Of a stretch of DNA of 64,000 nucleotides, positions 37,091-46,007 are shown piece by piece. The position numbers and the translations under genes are program-made. The notes under the pieces were generated by a model. That model ran no database searches. It was not told where the DNA came from and was given only the letters and a program-made list of their open reading frames with translations. The stretch lies in the NCBI GenBank assembly GCA_015057825.1, contig SVDN01000007.1:1-64000 (forward strand), read 5' to 3'. Position 1 is the stretch's first letter. Every line of letters begins with the position of its first letter. This stretch comes from Lachnospiraceae bacterium. Lineage in GTDB: Bacteria; Bacillota; Clostridia; Lachnospirales; Lachnospiraceae.

Positions 37091-39187
37091 ATGGCAACTA
37101 AAGTACCGGAAACTTATGGCAGCCTAGTTTTCAACGACAAGGTTATGAGAGACAAATTACCAAAAGATGTTTACAAAGCATTAAAGAAGACCATCGAAAA
37201 CAATACCCACTTGGAGCTTGATGTTGCCAATTCGGTGGCTGTAGCAATGAAGGAATGGGCCGTTGAAAACGGAGCAACACATTTCACACATTGGTTCCAG
37301 CCTATGACAGGATATACAGCAGAAAAGCATGACAGTTTCATTACACCGGTTGGTAACGGTGAAGTGATTATGGATTTCTCGGGCAAAGAGCTTGTAAAGG
37401 GCGAGCCGGATGCGTCAAGTTTTCCGTCAGGCGGCTTACGTGCCACATTTGAGGCAAGAGGCTACACGGCTTGGGATCCAACATCACCTGCATTTATAAA
37501 AGACGGAACACTTTGTATACCGACAGCATTTTGTTCATATTCGGGTGAAGCACTTGATAAGAAAACACCGCTTCTTCGCTCAATGGAAGCTTTGAGCAAG
37601 AGCGCAACAAGAATTATAAATCTTCTTGGAAATACAGAAGTAACCGGAGTATTATCAACGGTAGGTTCCGAACAGGAATATTTCCTTATCAACAAAGAAG
37701 ATTACAAGAAAAGAAAAGACCTTATCTTCACAGGAAGAACTTTACTTGGTGCCATGCCACCTAAGGGTCAGGAAATGGAGGATCACTATTTCGGAGCTTT
37801 AAGACCGAGAGTTGCGGCTTTTATGCATGAACTGGACGAAGAACTTTGGAAACTCGGCATTCCTGCTAAGACAAAACACAACGAAGTTGCTCCTTGCCAG
37901 CACGAACTTGCACCTGTTTTCGAAACAGCCAATGTTGCGGTTGATCACAACCAGTTAACAATGGAAATGATGAGACGAATCGCCGATAAGCACGGATTCA
38001 GATGTCTCCTTCATGAAAAACCATTCGAAGGCATTAACGGTTCCGGTAAACACAACAACTGGTCCATGACAACCAATACGGGAGATAATCTTTTGGAGCC
38101 GGGCAAGACACCGGCCGAAAATACACAGTTTTTGCTTTTTCTTGCAGCTATCATCAAAGCAGTTGATGAATATGCGGATCTTATGAGAATATCCGTTGCA
38201 AGTGCGGGAAATGACCACAGACTCGGTGCAAACGAAGCACCACCTGCAATCGTATCGATTTTCCTTGGTGATGAACTTACTGAAGTTATCGAAGCCATCG
38301 AAAACGATACACTTTTCAAAAACTCAAAGAAAGAGCAGATGAACGCAGGCGCCGTTGTACTTCCTCATTTCTTTAAGGATACAACTGACAGAAACAGAAC
38401 ATCGCCTTTTGCCTTCACTGGTAACAAGTTTGAGTTCAGAATGCTCGGCTCGGCTTTGTCTGTTGCAGGTCCTAACGTAGTACTTAACACAGCGGTTGCC
38501 GATGAATTGGATATATTCTATGAAGAACTTAAAAGCGTAAGCGCTGATGAGATGGAAAATGCAGTACATGAACTTGTTAAGAAAACAATCATGGCTCACA
38601 AGAGGATCATCTTCAACGGCAACGGTTATTCGGATGAATGGGTAGAAGAAGCCGAAAAACGCGGTCTTTACAACCTTCGTTCAACACCTGAAGCCTTAAA
38701 AGAGTGGATTTCCGAAAAGAATGTAAATCTTTTCACAAAACATGCAATCTTTACAAAGAACGAGATTGATTCAAGATATGACATCCTTCTTGAGGGATAT
38801 TCAAAGACATTGCATATCGAATCCGAAACACTTTTCGATATGGTAAACAAAGAATTTTTACCTGCTGTAATGCAGTTTGAAGAAAGACTTACATCTTCAA
38901 TCTCAGCTAAGAAAGCAATAGGAGTAGGTTCAACAAAGACCGAAGAGAAGATGCTTTCCGAGATTTCCGACAAATATGATGAAATCTTTGAGCTTGTATC
39001 CAAGTTGAAAGCCGATACATTAAAGGCTGAAGAAATCGAAGCGCAGGACGACAAAGCAATCTATTACATGGAGACAATCATTCCTGATATGGATGCGGTA
39101 AGAGTAATTGCGGATTCAATCGAAGGATACATTCCTGAAGACATTCGCCCATATCCTGATTACAGTAAGATTTTATTCTATGTATAA
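37091..39187 (+). CDS. glnA: Type III glutamine synthetase
   Basis: This 698-residue enzyme makes glutamine from glutamate, ammonia and ATP. It belongs to GSIII (GlnN), much longer than GSI. Visible motifs are GSEQEYFLI, the ligand-rich EVAPCQHELAPVFETANVA, and NGSGKHNNWSM. The C-terminal helical extension (about 560-698) is GSIII-specific. AAGGAG precedes the ATG. The amt-PII gene follows 181 nt downstream, making an ammonium-assimilation pair. Confidence 0.96.
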   Translation: MATKVPETYGSLVFNDKVMRDKLPKDVYKALKKTIENNTHLELDVANSVAVAMKEWAVENGATHFTHWFQPMTGYTAEKHDSFITPVGNGEVIMDFSGKELVKGEPDASSFPSGGLRATFEARGYTAWDPTSPAFIKDGTLCIPTAFCSYSGEALDKKTPLLRSMEALSKSATRIINLLGNTEVTGVLSTVGSEQEYFLINKEDYKKRKDLIFTGRTLLGAMPPKGQEMEDHYFGALRPRVAAFMHELDEELWKLGIPAKTKHNEVAPCQHELAPVFETANVAVDHNQLTMEMMRRIADKHGFRCLLHEKPFEGINGSGKHNNWSMTTNTGDNLLEPGKTPAENTQFLLFLAAIIKAVDEYADLMRISVASAGNDHRLGANEAPPAIVSIFLGDELTEVIEAIENDTLFKNSKKEQMNAGAVVLPHFFKDTTDRNRTSPFAFTGNKFEFRMLGSALSVAGPNVVLNTAVADELDIFYEELKSVSADEMENAVHELVKKTIMAHKRIIFNGNGYSDEWVEEAEKRGLYNLRSTPEALKEWISEKNVNLFTKHAIFTKNEIDSRYDILLEGYSKTLHIESETLFDMVNKEFLPAVMQFEERLTSSISAKKAIGVGSTKTEEKMLSEISDKYDEIFELVSKLKADTLKAEEIEAQDDKAIYYMETIIPDMDAVRVIADSIEGYIPEDIRPYPDYSKILFYV

Positions 39188-39229
39188 AGGTTTATAAACA
39201 GCTAATTAGGATAACAAAATTAAAAGCAA

Positions 39230-39272
39230 AGGAGCTTATCTAAACAAAACAAGATAAGCTCCTCTTGTTTTG
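39230..39272 (+). terminator. Intrinsic terminator of glnA
   Basis: AGGAGCTTATCT (39230-39241) pairs perfectly with 39252-39263 and is followed by CTTGTTTTG. Confidence 0.88.
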
Positions 39273-39368
39273 TCCAAAACAATCAACAATAAATTCAAGC
39301 AAAAGCTAAAGAAGCAAATCAGTTGAATTTATCATAAATCATTAAATAAAAGAAAAGAGAGGTTAGTT

Positions 39369-41111
39369 ATGCAAGAAGTATTAGACATTGTAACAAGTAA
39401 CGTTTTCGGGGTCTGGTTCCTTATAGGTGCAGCCCTAGTATTCTGGATGCAGGCAGGTTTCGCCATGGTTGAAGCAGGCTTCACCAGAGCAAAAAACACA
39501 GGTAACATCATTATGAAAAACCTTATGGACTTCTGTCTCGGTACTGTAATGTTCATTCTTATAGGTTTTAGTTTACTCCTTGGTGAAGATATTTTGGGAT
39601 TTATCGGAGAACCGGGATTTGACATTTTCTCGGCTTACGGTGATTTCGATTGGTCAAACTTCATCTTCAACTTAGTATTCTGCGCCACAACCGCAACAAT
39701 TGTTTCAGGTGCCATGGCAGAAAGAACAAAGTTCCTTTCATACTGCATATATTCGGCGGTTATTTCAGGCCTTATATATCCTATCGAAGCTCACTGGATT
39801 TGGGGCGGCGGCTGGCTGTCGCAAATGGGATTCCACGACTTTGCAGGCTCATGCGCAATCCACATGGTTGGCGGACTTTCAGCTATAGTGGGAGCTGCAA
39901 TTCTTGGACCTCGTATCGGTAAATTTACAAGGGATGACGATGGAAAAATCATCAAAATCAACGCATTTCCCGGTCACAACTTAGCCCTCGGTGCACTTGG
40001 TGTATTTATCCTTTGGCTTGGCTGGTACGGTTTTAACGGTGCGGCAGCAACAAGTGTTGAACAGTTGTCATCCATTTTTGTAACAACAACAATCGCACCT
40101 GCCATAGCAACGGTAGTTTGCATGGTATTTACTTGGCTCAGATACAAAAAACCCGATGTTTCCATGTGCCTTAACGCATCGCTTGCAGGTCTTGTGGCAA
40201 TAACCGCGGGTTGTGATGTTGTAGATGCATTCGGTGCAATCATAATCGGTGCCGTAGCCGGACTTTTGGTAGTATTCGGAGTTTGGTTCCTTGACTACAA
40301 GTTAAGAATCGATGACCCGGTAGGTGCTGTTGCGGTTCACGCATTCAACGGTATCTGGGGAACAATCGCAGTCGGCCTTTTTGCTACAACATCAGCACCG
40401 GGTAACGATACGCTTACAGGCCTTTTCTACGGTGGCGGAGCAGGGCTCCTTGGAGTTCAGTGCTTGGGTGTTGTTACGGTAGCTGCTTGGACACTTGTAA
40501 CAATTACAATCACATTTGTGATTATTAAAAAGACTATAGGTCTTCGCGCATCGGAAGAAGAAGAAATTATCGGTCTCGATCAGACAGAACACGGTCTTCC
40601 GTCAGCCTATGCCGGTTTTAGTATGATGGATGTTTCCACTACAATGATGGTAGAAGCAAACGAAAACACAGACCTTGGAGCACCTGACTATGAAACGGCT
40701 CCGCAGTATAAGAAAGATACATCGGTTAAAGTGGTTAACTTCAAAACGCCTGAAAGCACCATGTACAAAGTTGTTATCATCGCAAAACTTGCAAGATATG
40801 ACAAACTTCGTAAAGCACTTAACGAAGCGGGTGTAACGGGCATGACGGTTACACAGGTAATGGGCTGCGGTATCCAAAAAGGTGCCGGCGACATGTATCG
40901 TGGTGTTGAAGTGGATGCAACCCTTCTTCCGAAAGTAAAAGTAGAAGTAGTAATAACAAAAGTACCTGTAGAACGTGTGATTGCAGCTGCTAAGAAAGCT
41001 CTTTACACAGGCCACATCGGTGATGGCAAAATCTTTATCTACCCTGTTGAAAAGGTTGTAAAAATCAGAACAGGAGAAGAGGATGTGGAAGCTTTGCAGG
41101 ACGTTGAATAA
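39369..41111 (+). CDS. amt: Ammonium channel fused to a P-II signalling domain
   Basis: This 580-residue protein joins an 11-helix Amt channel (1 to about 400; ALVFWMQAGFAMVEAGFTR, GFHDFAGSCAIHMVGG, AVHAFNGIWG) to a C-terminal P-II/GlnK domain (about 455-575). Normally the two are separate subunits that block one another. The T-loop holds Y510 in DMYRGVEV, but the position of the uridylylated Tyr51 is V515. The B-loop GHIGDGKIF and C-loop IRTGEEDVEA are intact, so ATP/2-oxoglutarate sensing may remain. Confidence 0.95.
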   Translation: MQEVLDIVTSNVFGVWFLIGAALVFWMQAGFAMVEAGFTRAKNTGNIIMKNLMDFCLGTVMFILIGFSLLLGEDILGFIGEPGFDIFSAYGDFDWSNFIFNLVFCATTATIVSGAMAERTKFLSYCIYSAVISGLIYPIEAHWIWGGGWLSQMGFHDFAGSCAIHMVGGLSAIVGAAILGPRIGKFTRDDDGKIIKINAFPGHNLALGALGVFILWLGWYGFNGAAATSVEQLSSIFVTTTIAPAIATVVCMVFTWLRYKKPDVSMCLNASLAGLVAITAGCDVVDAFGAIIIGAVAGLLVVFGVWFLDYKLRIDDPVGAVAVHAFNGIWGTIAVGLFATTSAPGNDTLTGLFYGGGAGLLGVQCLGVVTVAAWTLVTITITFVIIKKTIGLRASEEEEIIGLDQTEHGLPSAYAGFSMMDVSTTMMVEANENTDLGAPDYETAPQYKKDTSVKVVNFKTPESTMYKVVIIAKLARYDKLRKALNEAGVTGMTVTQVMGCGIQKGAGDMYRGVEVDATLLPKVKVEVVITKVPVERVIAAAKKALYTGHIGDGKIFIYPVEKVVKIRTGEEDVEALQDVE

Positions 41112-41158
41112 CAAATTATTAGCTTACAAGAAAAATCAACATATGACAAACAGCGAAT

Positions 41159-41188
41159 CTTGGGATATTCCCAAGGTTTGTTGTTTAT
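41159..41188 (+). terminator. Terminator of amt
   Basis: CTTGGG (41159-41164) and CCCAAG (41170-41175) flank ATATT and are followed by GTTTGTTGTTT. Confidence 0.7.
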
Positions 41189-41331
41189 ACGCATGTTTGC
41201 AAGTTAATACTTAAACAGCAAACAACCTGTACATTTTACTAGTGAAATTTGAAGTCCAATATGGCAAAATAGAAGTTAGGAATATATAGGTAATACATGT
41301 ATTTTGTATTTATAAATGGGAGAAGAAAATC

Positions 41332-42597
41332 ATGAAAAAATTAAAAAACATTAGTTTGGCAGTATTAGCAGGGCTGCTCATCTTTGTAATGACCGCAGTG
41401 GGCCTGCCTTTTGGCATGTCCGAAAACACCGCATATGCGGCAGATGACAAAGTGTGGCCGAAAAATCCGCGTATTACAAGAAATGCAGCAGGTGAAATCG
41501 AAAGTGTTGATTATGATACGATAATTCTTGGCGAGTATAATGATACACCGATTGTGTGGAGAGTTTTAAACGTTGATGGTGATAAAGCACTTCTTTTTGC
41601 AGATGATGTTATTTGCAACAGACAGTATCATCCAAGACAATGGGATGATCCGACTTGGGGAATATGTTCCCTTCGCGACTGGTTAAACGGAACAGATGAT
41701 TATGCCAATGGTGGAGCAAATGCGGGACAGGGCTTTATAGATACTTCGTTTACAGATGAAGAACAAGATGCAATTATAGAAACACAATTGGAAACTTTTA
41801 ATAGACTTTCGATAAATAATGATAGTATTGATGAGTATGAATACACAACTGATAGTATATTTGTGCTATCGATAGAAGATTTAACAAATGAAGAATACGG
41901 ATTTCCAAATAATCTTGATAGTACTGAAGGGCATTATGGAATTGCGGGTAGTAGAAGCGCATCGGACTCATATTGGACTAGATCAAAAGGTTTTGTAGAG
42001 CCACCGAGTAATGTGGTTGTTGGAGGAACTTGGGAAAACAAAGGCGATATAAGCATGATGGCGGGTTTGACAATGGTAAGTACTTCATGGATTGGGGTTC
42101 GCCCGGCTATGTATGTTGATTTAACCAAGCTGGGTTATGTTAAGCCGAATGTAGACTATACAATGTCAGACGATGAAACTAAGCTTATCTGGACGTATGG
42201 AAGCGGCAAAGACCTTACTTTTACCATAAAAACAGGCATTGATGTTGACGATTCATACGAACATTTTGATAGCCTTATTTTGGACGGGAAAGCCCTTACG
42301 AGAGACAAGGATTATACTGCAAGACAGGGAAGCACAATAATTACAATAAAAGCTGCAACGCTTGCAGCATTGAGTGAGGGAGAGCATACCATAAATGTTG
42401 TATTTGATAATGGTAATTTTGAAAGTAAATTAACGATTTTGAGTGCACAAGAAAATATTACTCCGAACACGGACAGTGAGGTAACTCCGGCAACCGGTGA
42501 CGGAGAAAGTATTGCATTAACAACATATGTTTTGATTGCAGCCACAGCTGCTTTATCAATAACGGCTTTTGCAAGAAAAGCTTATAAGAGCAGATAG
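41332..42597 (+). CDS. Secreted DUF6273-like protein with TPATGD anchor
   Basis: This 421-residue protein has a signal peptide (1 to about 36, AYA-AD). A DUF6273-like domain (about 55-265) has WRVLNVDG, SLRDWLNG and WIGVRPAMYVDL. An Ig-like X2-type domain (about 280-370) and a C-terminal TPATGDG, membrane helix and ARKAYKSR tail follow. Proteins of this type are common on Lachnospiraceae surfaces; no enzymatic function is known. GGGAGA precedes the ATG. Confidence 0.75.
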   Translation: MKKLKNISLAVLAGLLIFVMTAVGLPFGMSENTAYAADDKVWPKNPRITRNAAGEIESVDYDTIILGEYNDTPIVWRVLNVDGDKALLFADDVICNRQYHPRQWDDPTWGICSLRDWLNGTDDYANGGANAGQGFIDTSFTDEEQDAIIETQLETFNRLSINNDSIDEYEYTTDSIFVLSIEDLTNEEYGFPNNLDSTEGHYGIAGSRSASDSYWTRSKGFVEPPSNVVVGGTWENKGDISMMAGLTMVSTSWIGVRPAMYVDLTKLGYVKPNVDYTMSDDETKLIWTYGSGKDLTFTIKTGIDVDDSYEHFDSLILDGKALTRDKDYTARQGSTIITIKAATLAALSEGEHTINVVFDNGNFESKLTILSAQENITPNTDSEVTPATGDGESIALTTYVLIAATAALSITAFARKAYKSR

Positions 42598-42634
42598 CTA
42601 TTAAAGCCATAAATTCTATAATTAATGCATAAGA

Positions 42635-42669
42635 CAGGCGGCGTCTCGATTTGAGATGCCGCCTGTTAT
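42635..42669. terminator. Bidirectional terminator
   Basis: A 13-bp stem (CAGGCGGCGTCTC at 42635-42647 with 42653-42665, one G-T pair) lies between two convergent genes and can serve both. Confidence 0.85.
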
Positions 42670-42712
42670 GTAATTAATGTTTTATTAAAATCTTATTAAA
42701 GAGCCTAGAAAT

Positions 42713-43885
42713 TTATGCTGCATTTTCGCCAGCTTTTGAACTGTCCAAGTTTTCAATAGGGAATGGGTTAGGCTTTGTATCCGAAGTCTTAACCACATTA
42801 TCGCCATAAATGGTTAGCCAGTCGTTTTTCATGGAAATAGGAGTCCAGCCGTATTGATCGCACATTCCGTACATTTTATCGGCAGATTTTTGATTGCCGT
42901 ATTCTCTTTCCAAATCATCACAACAAAGCATAAATGCCGCGCTTTTATATTTGTTGTTTGATGTGACATATTCGGCCATACTCTGATCGCCCGAAGAATT
43001 TCCAAAGGAAAGAACAGGTTGTACACCGATTTCGCGACATATTGCGGAGACTTTGTTCATTTTAAGATTTTTAATTAAAAAGTCGCCGCCAAGAACTGTT
43101 TCATCATCAGAGCTAAATTGATAGGTAAGACCGTCTTCGCCGTTTTGATTTGTGGCCGCTATGGACTCATCCGATCCGATTAACTGATTCATAGGAAGGT
43201 CTATAACGTCATTGTCTTTTATTAAGCCCCTTACAATAAAGCGATCCGTACCGCTGACAATATATACCTTAAAATCGTTGGCTTTCAAATAATCAACAAC
43301 CTGAACCATTGGTTTGTAGAAAGACTCGCCTCTGGTCATGTTTTCGTAACCCGGTGCCGGCATTTCGCGGAAAGCTTTTACGTAATCCTCGAATTCATCC
43401 ACGCTCATGCCTTTAAAAGCCGAAGCTACGGCTTTGCCGTGATCTATAAGTAGTTCATCAAAAGAACCACCGCTCATCATAGTGTCATAAAAACGTCTTG
43501 CAAGATCTTTTTCAAAATCGCTTGCTTTGTCCCTGTAACTTTCGTCTTCCAAAATCCTATACATATACATGCTGCAATCAAAATATGTTGGATTTGTTTC
43601 GCTGCAAAGAGTTCCGTCCATATCAAATACGGCAATTCTTCGCTCAACAGGAATGAAGTCTTTACTTTCCTCATCTGTAATAGACTCCACATAAGAGATT
43701 AATTCCTGCTTTGCCTTGGCATCATCATTCCAAAGATTCAGCATTTCCTCGCCCGATACTTTTTGCGCCCCTGTTGATGGTTGCCCGCCAAGGCTTTTTA
43801 CGCCGATTATTATGCATAAAACGACTATAACCCCTATTGCCGCAATGGCAACATACATCCATTTGGAAATTTTCTTTTTGTCCAT
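42713..43885 (-). CDS. Membrane-tethered HAD phosphatase
   Basis: This 390-residue protein has an N-terminal membrane helix (about 11-29) with a short cytosolic KKK start, so the catalytic part is extracellular. The HAD nucleophile motif FDMDGT (D88 and D90) is intact, followed by YIVSGTDRF (motif II) and FGNSSGD (motif IV). This resembles secreted PSP-like acid phosphatases. The substrate is unknown. GGAGGAG precedes the ATG. It diverges from the ABC transporter at 44117. Confidence 0.85.
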   Translation of the reverse strand: MDKKKISKWMYVAIAAIGVIVVLCIIIGVKSLGGQPSTGAQKVSGEEMLNLWNDDAKAKQELISYVESITDEESKDFIPVERRIAVFDMDGTLCSETNPTYFDCSMYMYRILEDESYRDKASDFEKDLARRFYDTMMSGGSFDELLIDHGKAVASAFKGMSVDEFEDYVKAFREMPAPGYENMTRGESFYKPMVQVVDYLKANDFKVYIVSGTDRFIVRGLIKDNDVIDLPMNQLIGSDESIAATNQNGEDGLTYQFSSDDETVLGGDFLIKNLKMNKVSAICREIGVQPVLSFGNSSGDQSMAEYVTSNNKYKSAAFMLCCDDLEREYGNQKSADKMYGMCDQYGWTPISMKNDWLTIYGDNVVKTSDTKPNPFPIENLDSSKAGENAA

Positions 43886-43928
43886 ACACTCCTCCTTGAT
43901 GGTTTATAGGCAGCTTTTTGCCAAAATT

Positions 43929-43961
43929 TCGACATGAAAGTTTTTAATATTTCTATGTCGA
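43929..43961. promoter_or_regulatory. Inverted repeat between divergent genes
   Basis: TCGACAT (43929-43935) is repeated as ATGTCGA (43955-43961), with GAAA/TTTC extending it after a one-base offset. A -10 TATAAT for the ABC genes lies at 43997-44002. It is a candidate operator for either gene. Confidence 0.4.
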
Positions 43962-44116
43962 TGAAATAATTGTATCATAAATAATGTGTTTTGTTGTATA
44001 ATAGTTTTTGCTATAGTTATTTTTAGAATTGAATGAGTGAACAAAACAAAACGATACGTGATATCACTTTGATGTTTATCAATTATATATGCATAATAAA
44101 GAAACGGAGAATTAAA

Positions 44117-45016
44117 ATGTTACTTGTAAGTACAGCCCTGGAACTGGGCTTAATCAGCGCATTAACCGTGCTTGCTTTGTATCTAAGCTATACGATGTTA
44201 GACATATGCGACTTATCAACTGACGGATGTTTTACCCTTGGTGCGGCGGTAGGAGCTATCGTTGCAATTTCGGGACATCCTTATTTATCAATAATTGCTG
44301 CAATGGGGGCCGGAGTACTGTCCGGATTTATTACCGCATTTTTGCAAACCAAGCTTGGGGTTAACAGCCTTCTTGCCGGAATTATCGTAAATACCGGCCT
44401 TTACTCCATAAACATTGCGGTAATGAACAATACCTCACTTTTGAATATGAACAATACAGACACCATATTCACCAAGTTTAAGTCATTGCTTGAAAACACA
44501 TTTCTTGCCGGCAGTTACAAACTTGTGGTGGCGGTCATTTTTGTTGCATTGGTTCTTATTTTGCTTACATTGTTCCTTAAGACACGTATGGGACTTGCAA
44601 TTCGCGCAACGGGCAACAACCCTGATATGGTGCGTTCATCATCGATTAATACAACGGTGATAATTATTATCGGTTTGTGCATCTCAAATGCAATTACGGC
44701 GCTTTCGGGCTGCCTGCTTGCCCAGTACAACAAATCGGTTAATATAGACATAGGTACGGGTATGGTTACAATAGCACTTGCATCACTTCTTATAGGATAT
44801 TTATTCTTTAAGAGACGCGGTGTGGGACTTCGTGCGGTCGGTGCCATAATAGGTGCAATAATCTTCAGAGCCGTTTACACATTGGCACTTCAGATAAACA
44901 TGCCTGCCCACATGCTTAAACTTATTTCATCCATAATTGTGGTTATCGCTATTGCCGGTCCTTATCTTTACGAGAAGTTCATGGCAAGCGCAAGACGCAG
45001 AAGGGAGATGAGATAA
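44117..45016 (+). CDS. ABC transporter permease (TrpY/LivH-like)
   Basis: The start at 44117 is chosen for GGAGA upstream; the frame is open back to 44033 without a ribosome site. The 299-residue product has about eight membrane helices and the family start LGLISALTVLALYLSY followed by LDICDLSTDGCFTLGAAVGA, as in permeases of the putative Trp/Tyr uptake family. The stop codon overlaps the start of the ATPase gene (TAATG), so translation is coupled. No substrate-binding lipoprotein is encoded nearby. Confidence 0.85.
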   Translation: MLLVSTALELGLISALTVLALYLSYTMLDICDLSTDGCFTLGAAVGAIVAISGHPYLSIIAAMGAGVLSGFITAFLQTKLGVNSLLAGIIVNTGLYSINIAVMNNTSLLNMNNTDTIFTKFKSLLENTFLAGSYKLVVAVIFVALVLILLTLFLKTRMGLAIRATGNNPDMVRSSSINTTVIIIIGLCISNAITALSGCLLAQYNKSVNIDIGTGMVTIALASLLIGYLFFKRRGVGLRAVGAIIGAIIFRAVYTLALQINMPAHMLKLISSIIVVIAIAGPYLYEKFMASARRRREMR

Positions 45017-45810
45017 TGCTTGAGATTACGAATATTTCAAAAACCTTCAATCCGGGTTCCGTTAACGAAAAGCTTGCAATAGACAATTTGAGTTTAACGG
45101 TAAATGATGGCGATTTTATAACGATTATCGGTTCCAACGGTGCCGGTAAATCAACACTTTTCAATGCAATTTCCGGTGTGTTTATTACGGACAAGGGCAA
45201 GATTGTCCTTGATGATATGGATATAACTCTTATGGCTGAGCATAAAAGATCGCGCTTTATAGGCCGTCTTTTTCAGGATCCCATGAAGGGCAGCGCTCCG
45301 GGCATGAGCATAGAGGAAAACTTATATCTGGCCGCCGGAAGCGGCGGCTGGTTAGGTCACATCACCGAAAAAGACAGAAAAGATTTCAGGGATCGTTTGG
45401 CTCTTCTGGATATGGGACTGGAAAACAGAATGAAAAATCCTGTGGGACTTTTATCCGGCGGCCAGCGCCAGGCACTTACTCTTATGATGGCTACTTACAA
45501 TCCACCTAAATTATTGCTTCTGGATGAGCATACGGCGGCGTTGGATCCAAAGACAGCCGAAAAAGTTTTGGAGATAACCAATAATATTGTAAAGGAAAAC
45601 AATATTACCTGCCTTATGATTACTCACAACATGGAATCGGCTCTAAGCATGGGTAACCGCACCATTATGATGAACAGCGGAAAGGTAATTTACGATGTAA
45701 GTGGTGAGCAAAGAGAGAGCGAAACGGTGGAATCTCTTATAGAAAAATTCAAAGATGAAGCCGGCAAATCCCTTGCATCGGATGAAATGCTGTTAAAAGG
45801 GAACAAATAA
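45016..45810 (+). CDS. ABC transporter ATP-binding protein
   Basis: This 264-residue ATPase has Walker A GSNGAGKST (39-47), the signature LLSGGQRQALTL, Walker B LLLLDEHTAALDP and the switch His in MITHNM. It energises the permease encoded just upstream, with overlapping stop and start codons. Substrate is probably an aromatic or other amino acid or a related solute; this rests on the permease type only. A terminator follows. Confidence 0.92.
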   Translation: MLEITNISKTFNPGSVNEKLAIDNLSLTVNDGDFITIIGSNGAGKSTLFNAISGVFITDKGKIVLDDMDITLMAEHKRSRFIGRLFQDPMKGSAPGMSIEENLYLAAGSGGWLGHITEKDRKDFRDRLALLDMGLENRMKNPVGLLSGGQRQALTLMMATYNPPKLLLLDEHTAALDPKTAEKVLEITNNIVKENNITCLMITHNMESALSMGNRTIMMNSGKVIYDVSGEQRESETVESLIEKFKDEAGKSLASDEMLLKGNK

Positions 45811-45828
45811 ACAATAACAGTTATAGGA

Positions 45829-45865
45829 AGAGGCAATGCACAAAGAGGTGTATTTGCCTCTTTTC
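45829..45865 (+). terminator. Terminator of the ABC genes
   Basis: AGAGGCAA (45829-45836) pairs with TTGCCTCT (45854-45861) and is followed by TTT. Confidence 0.75.
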
Positions 45866-45936
45866 ATATACAAAAGCTACGAGGAAAGGTTGACAAAGCA
45901 ATTGGCATGCTTGTTTGCGTGTACGTTAACTTTTTC

Positions 45937-45965
45937 TTGACACGGCTATTTTACTGAAATATAAT
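45937..45965 (+). promoter_or_regulatory. Consensus promoter of the arabinose locus
   Basis: TTGACA (45937-45942), exactly 17 bp and TATAAT (45960-45965) give a perfect vegetative promoter in front of the first GH43 gene. A long imperfect stem AAAGGTTGAC/GTTAACTTTT (45885-45934) directly upstream could be an operator or RNA structure. Such a strong promoter normally needs repression; the LacI protein at 50840 is a candidate. Confidence 0.85.
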
Positions 45966-46007
45966 CAGATTATAGTAACGATTTGAGATAAAAAAGGAGA
46001 ATGGCTT

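Noticed and set aside
45877..45936. Possible fourth copy of the structured element near 45.9 kb
   Set aside because: It shares ACGAGGAAA and follows a terminator, but lacks the CTTG cap in a stem and the GACGACTGC core. It was kept as an imperfect stem next to the promoter, not as a copy.
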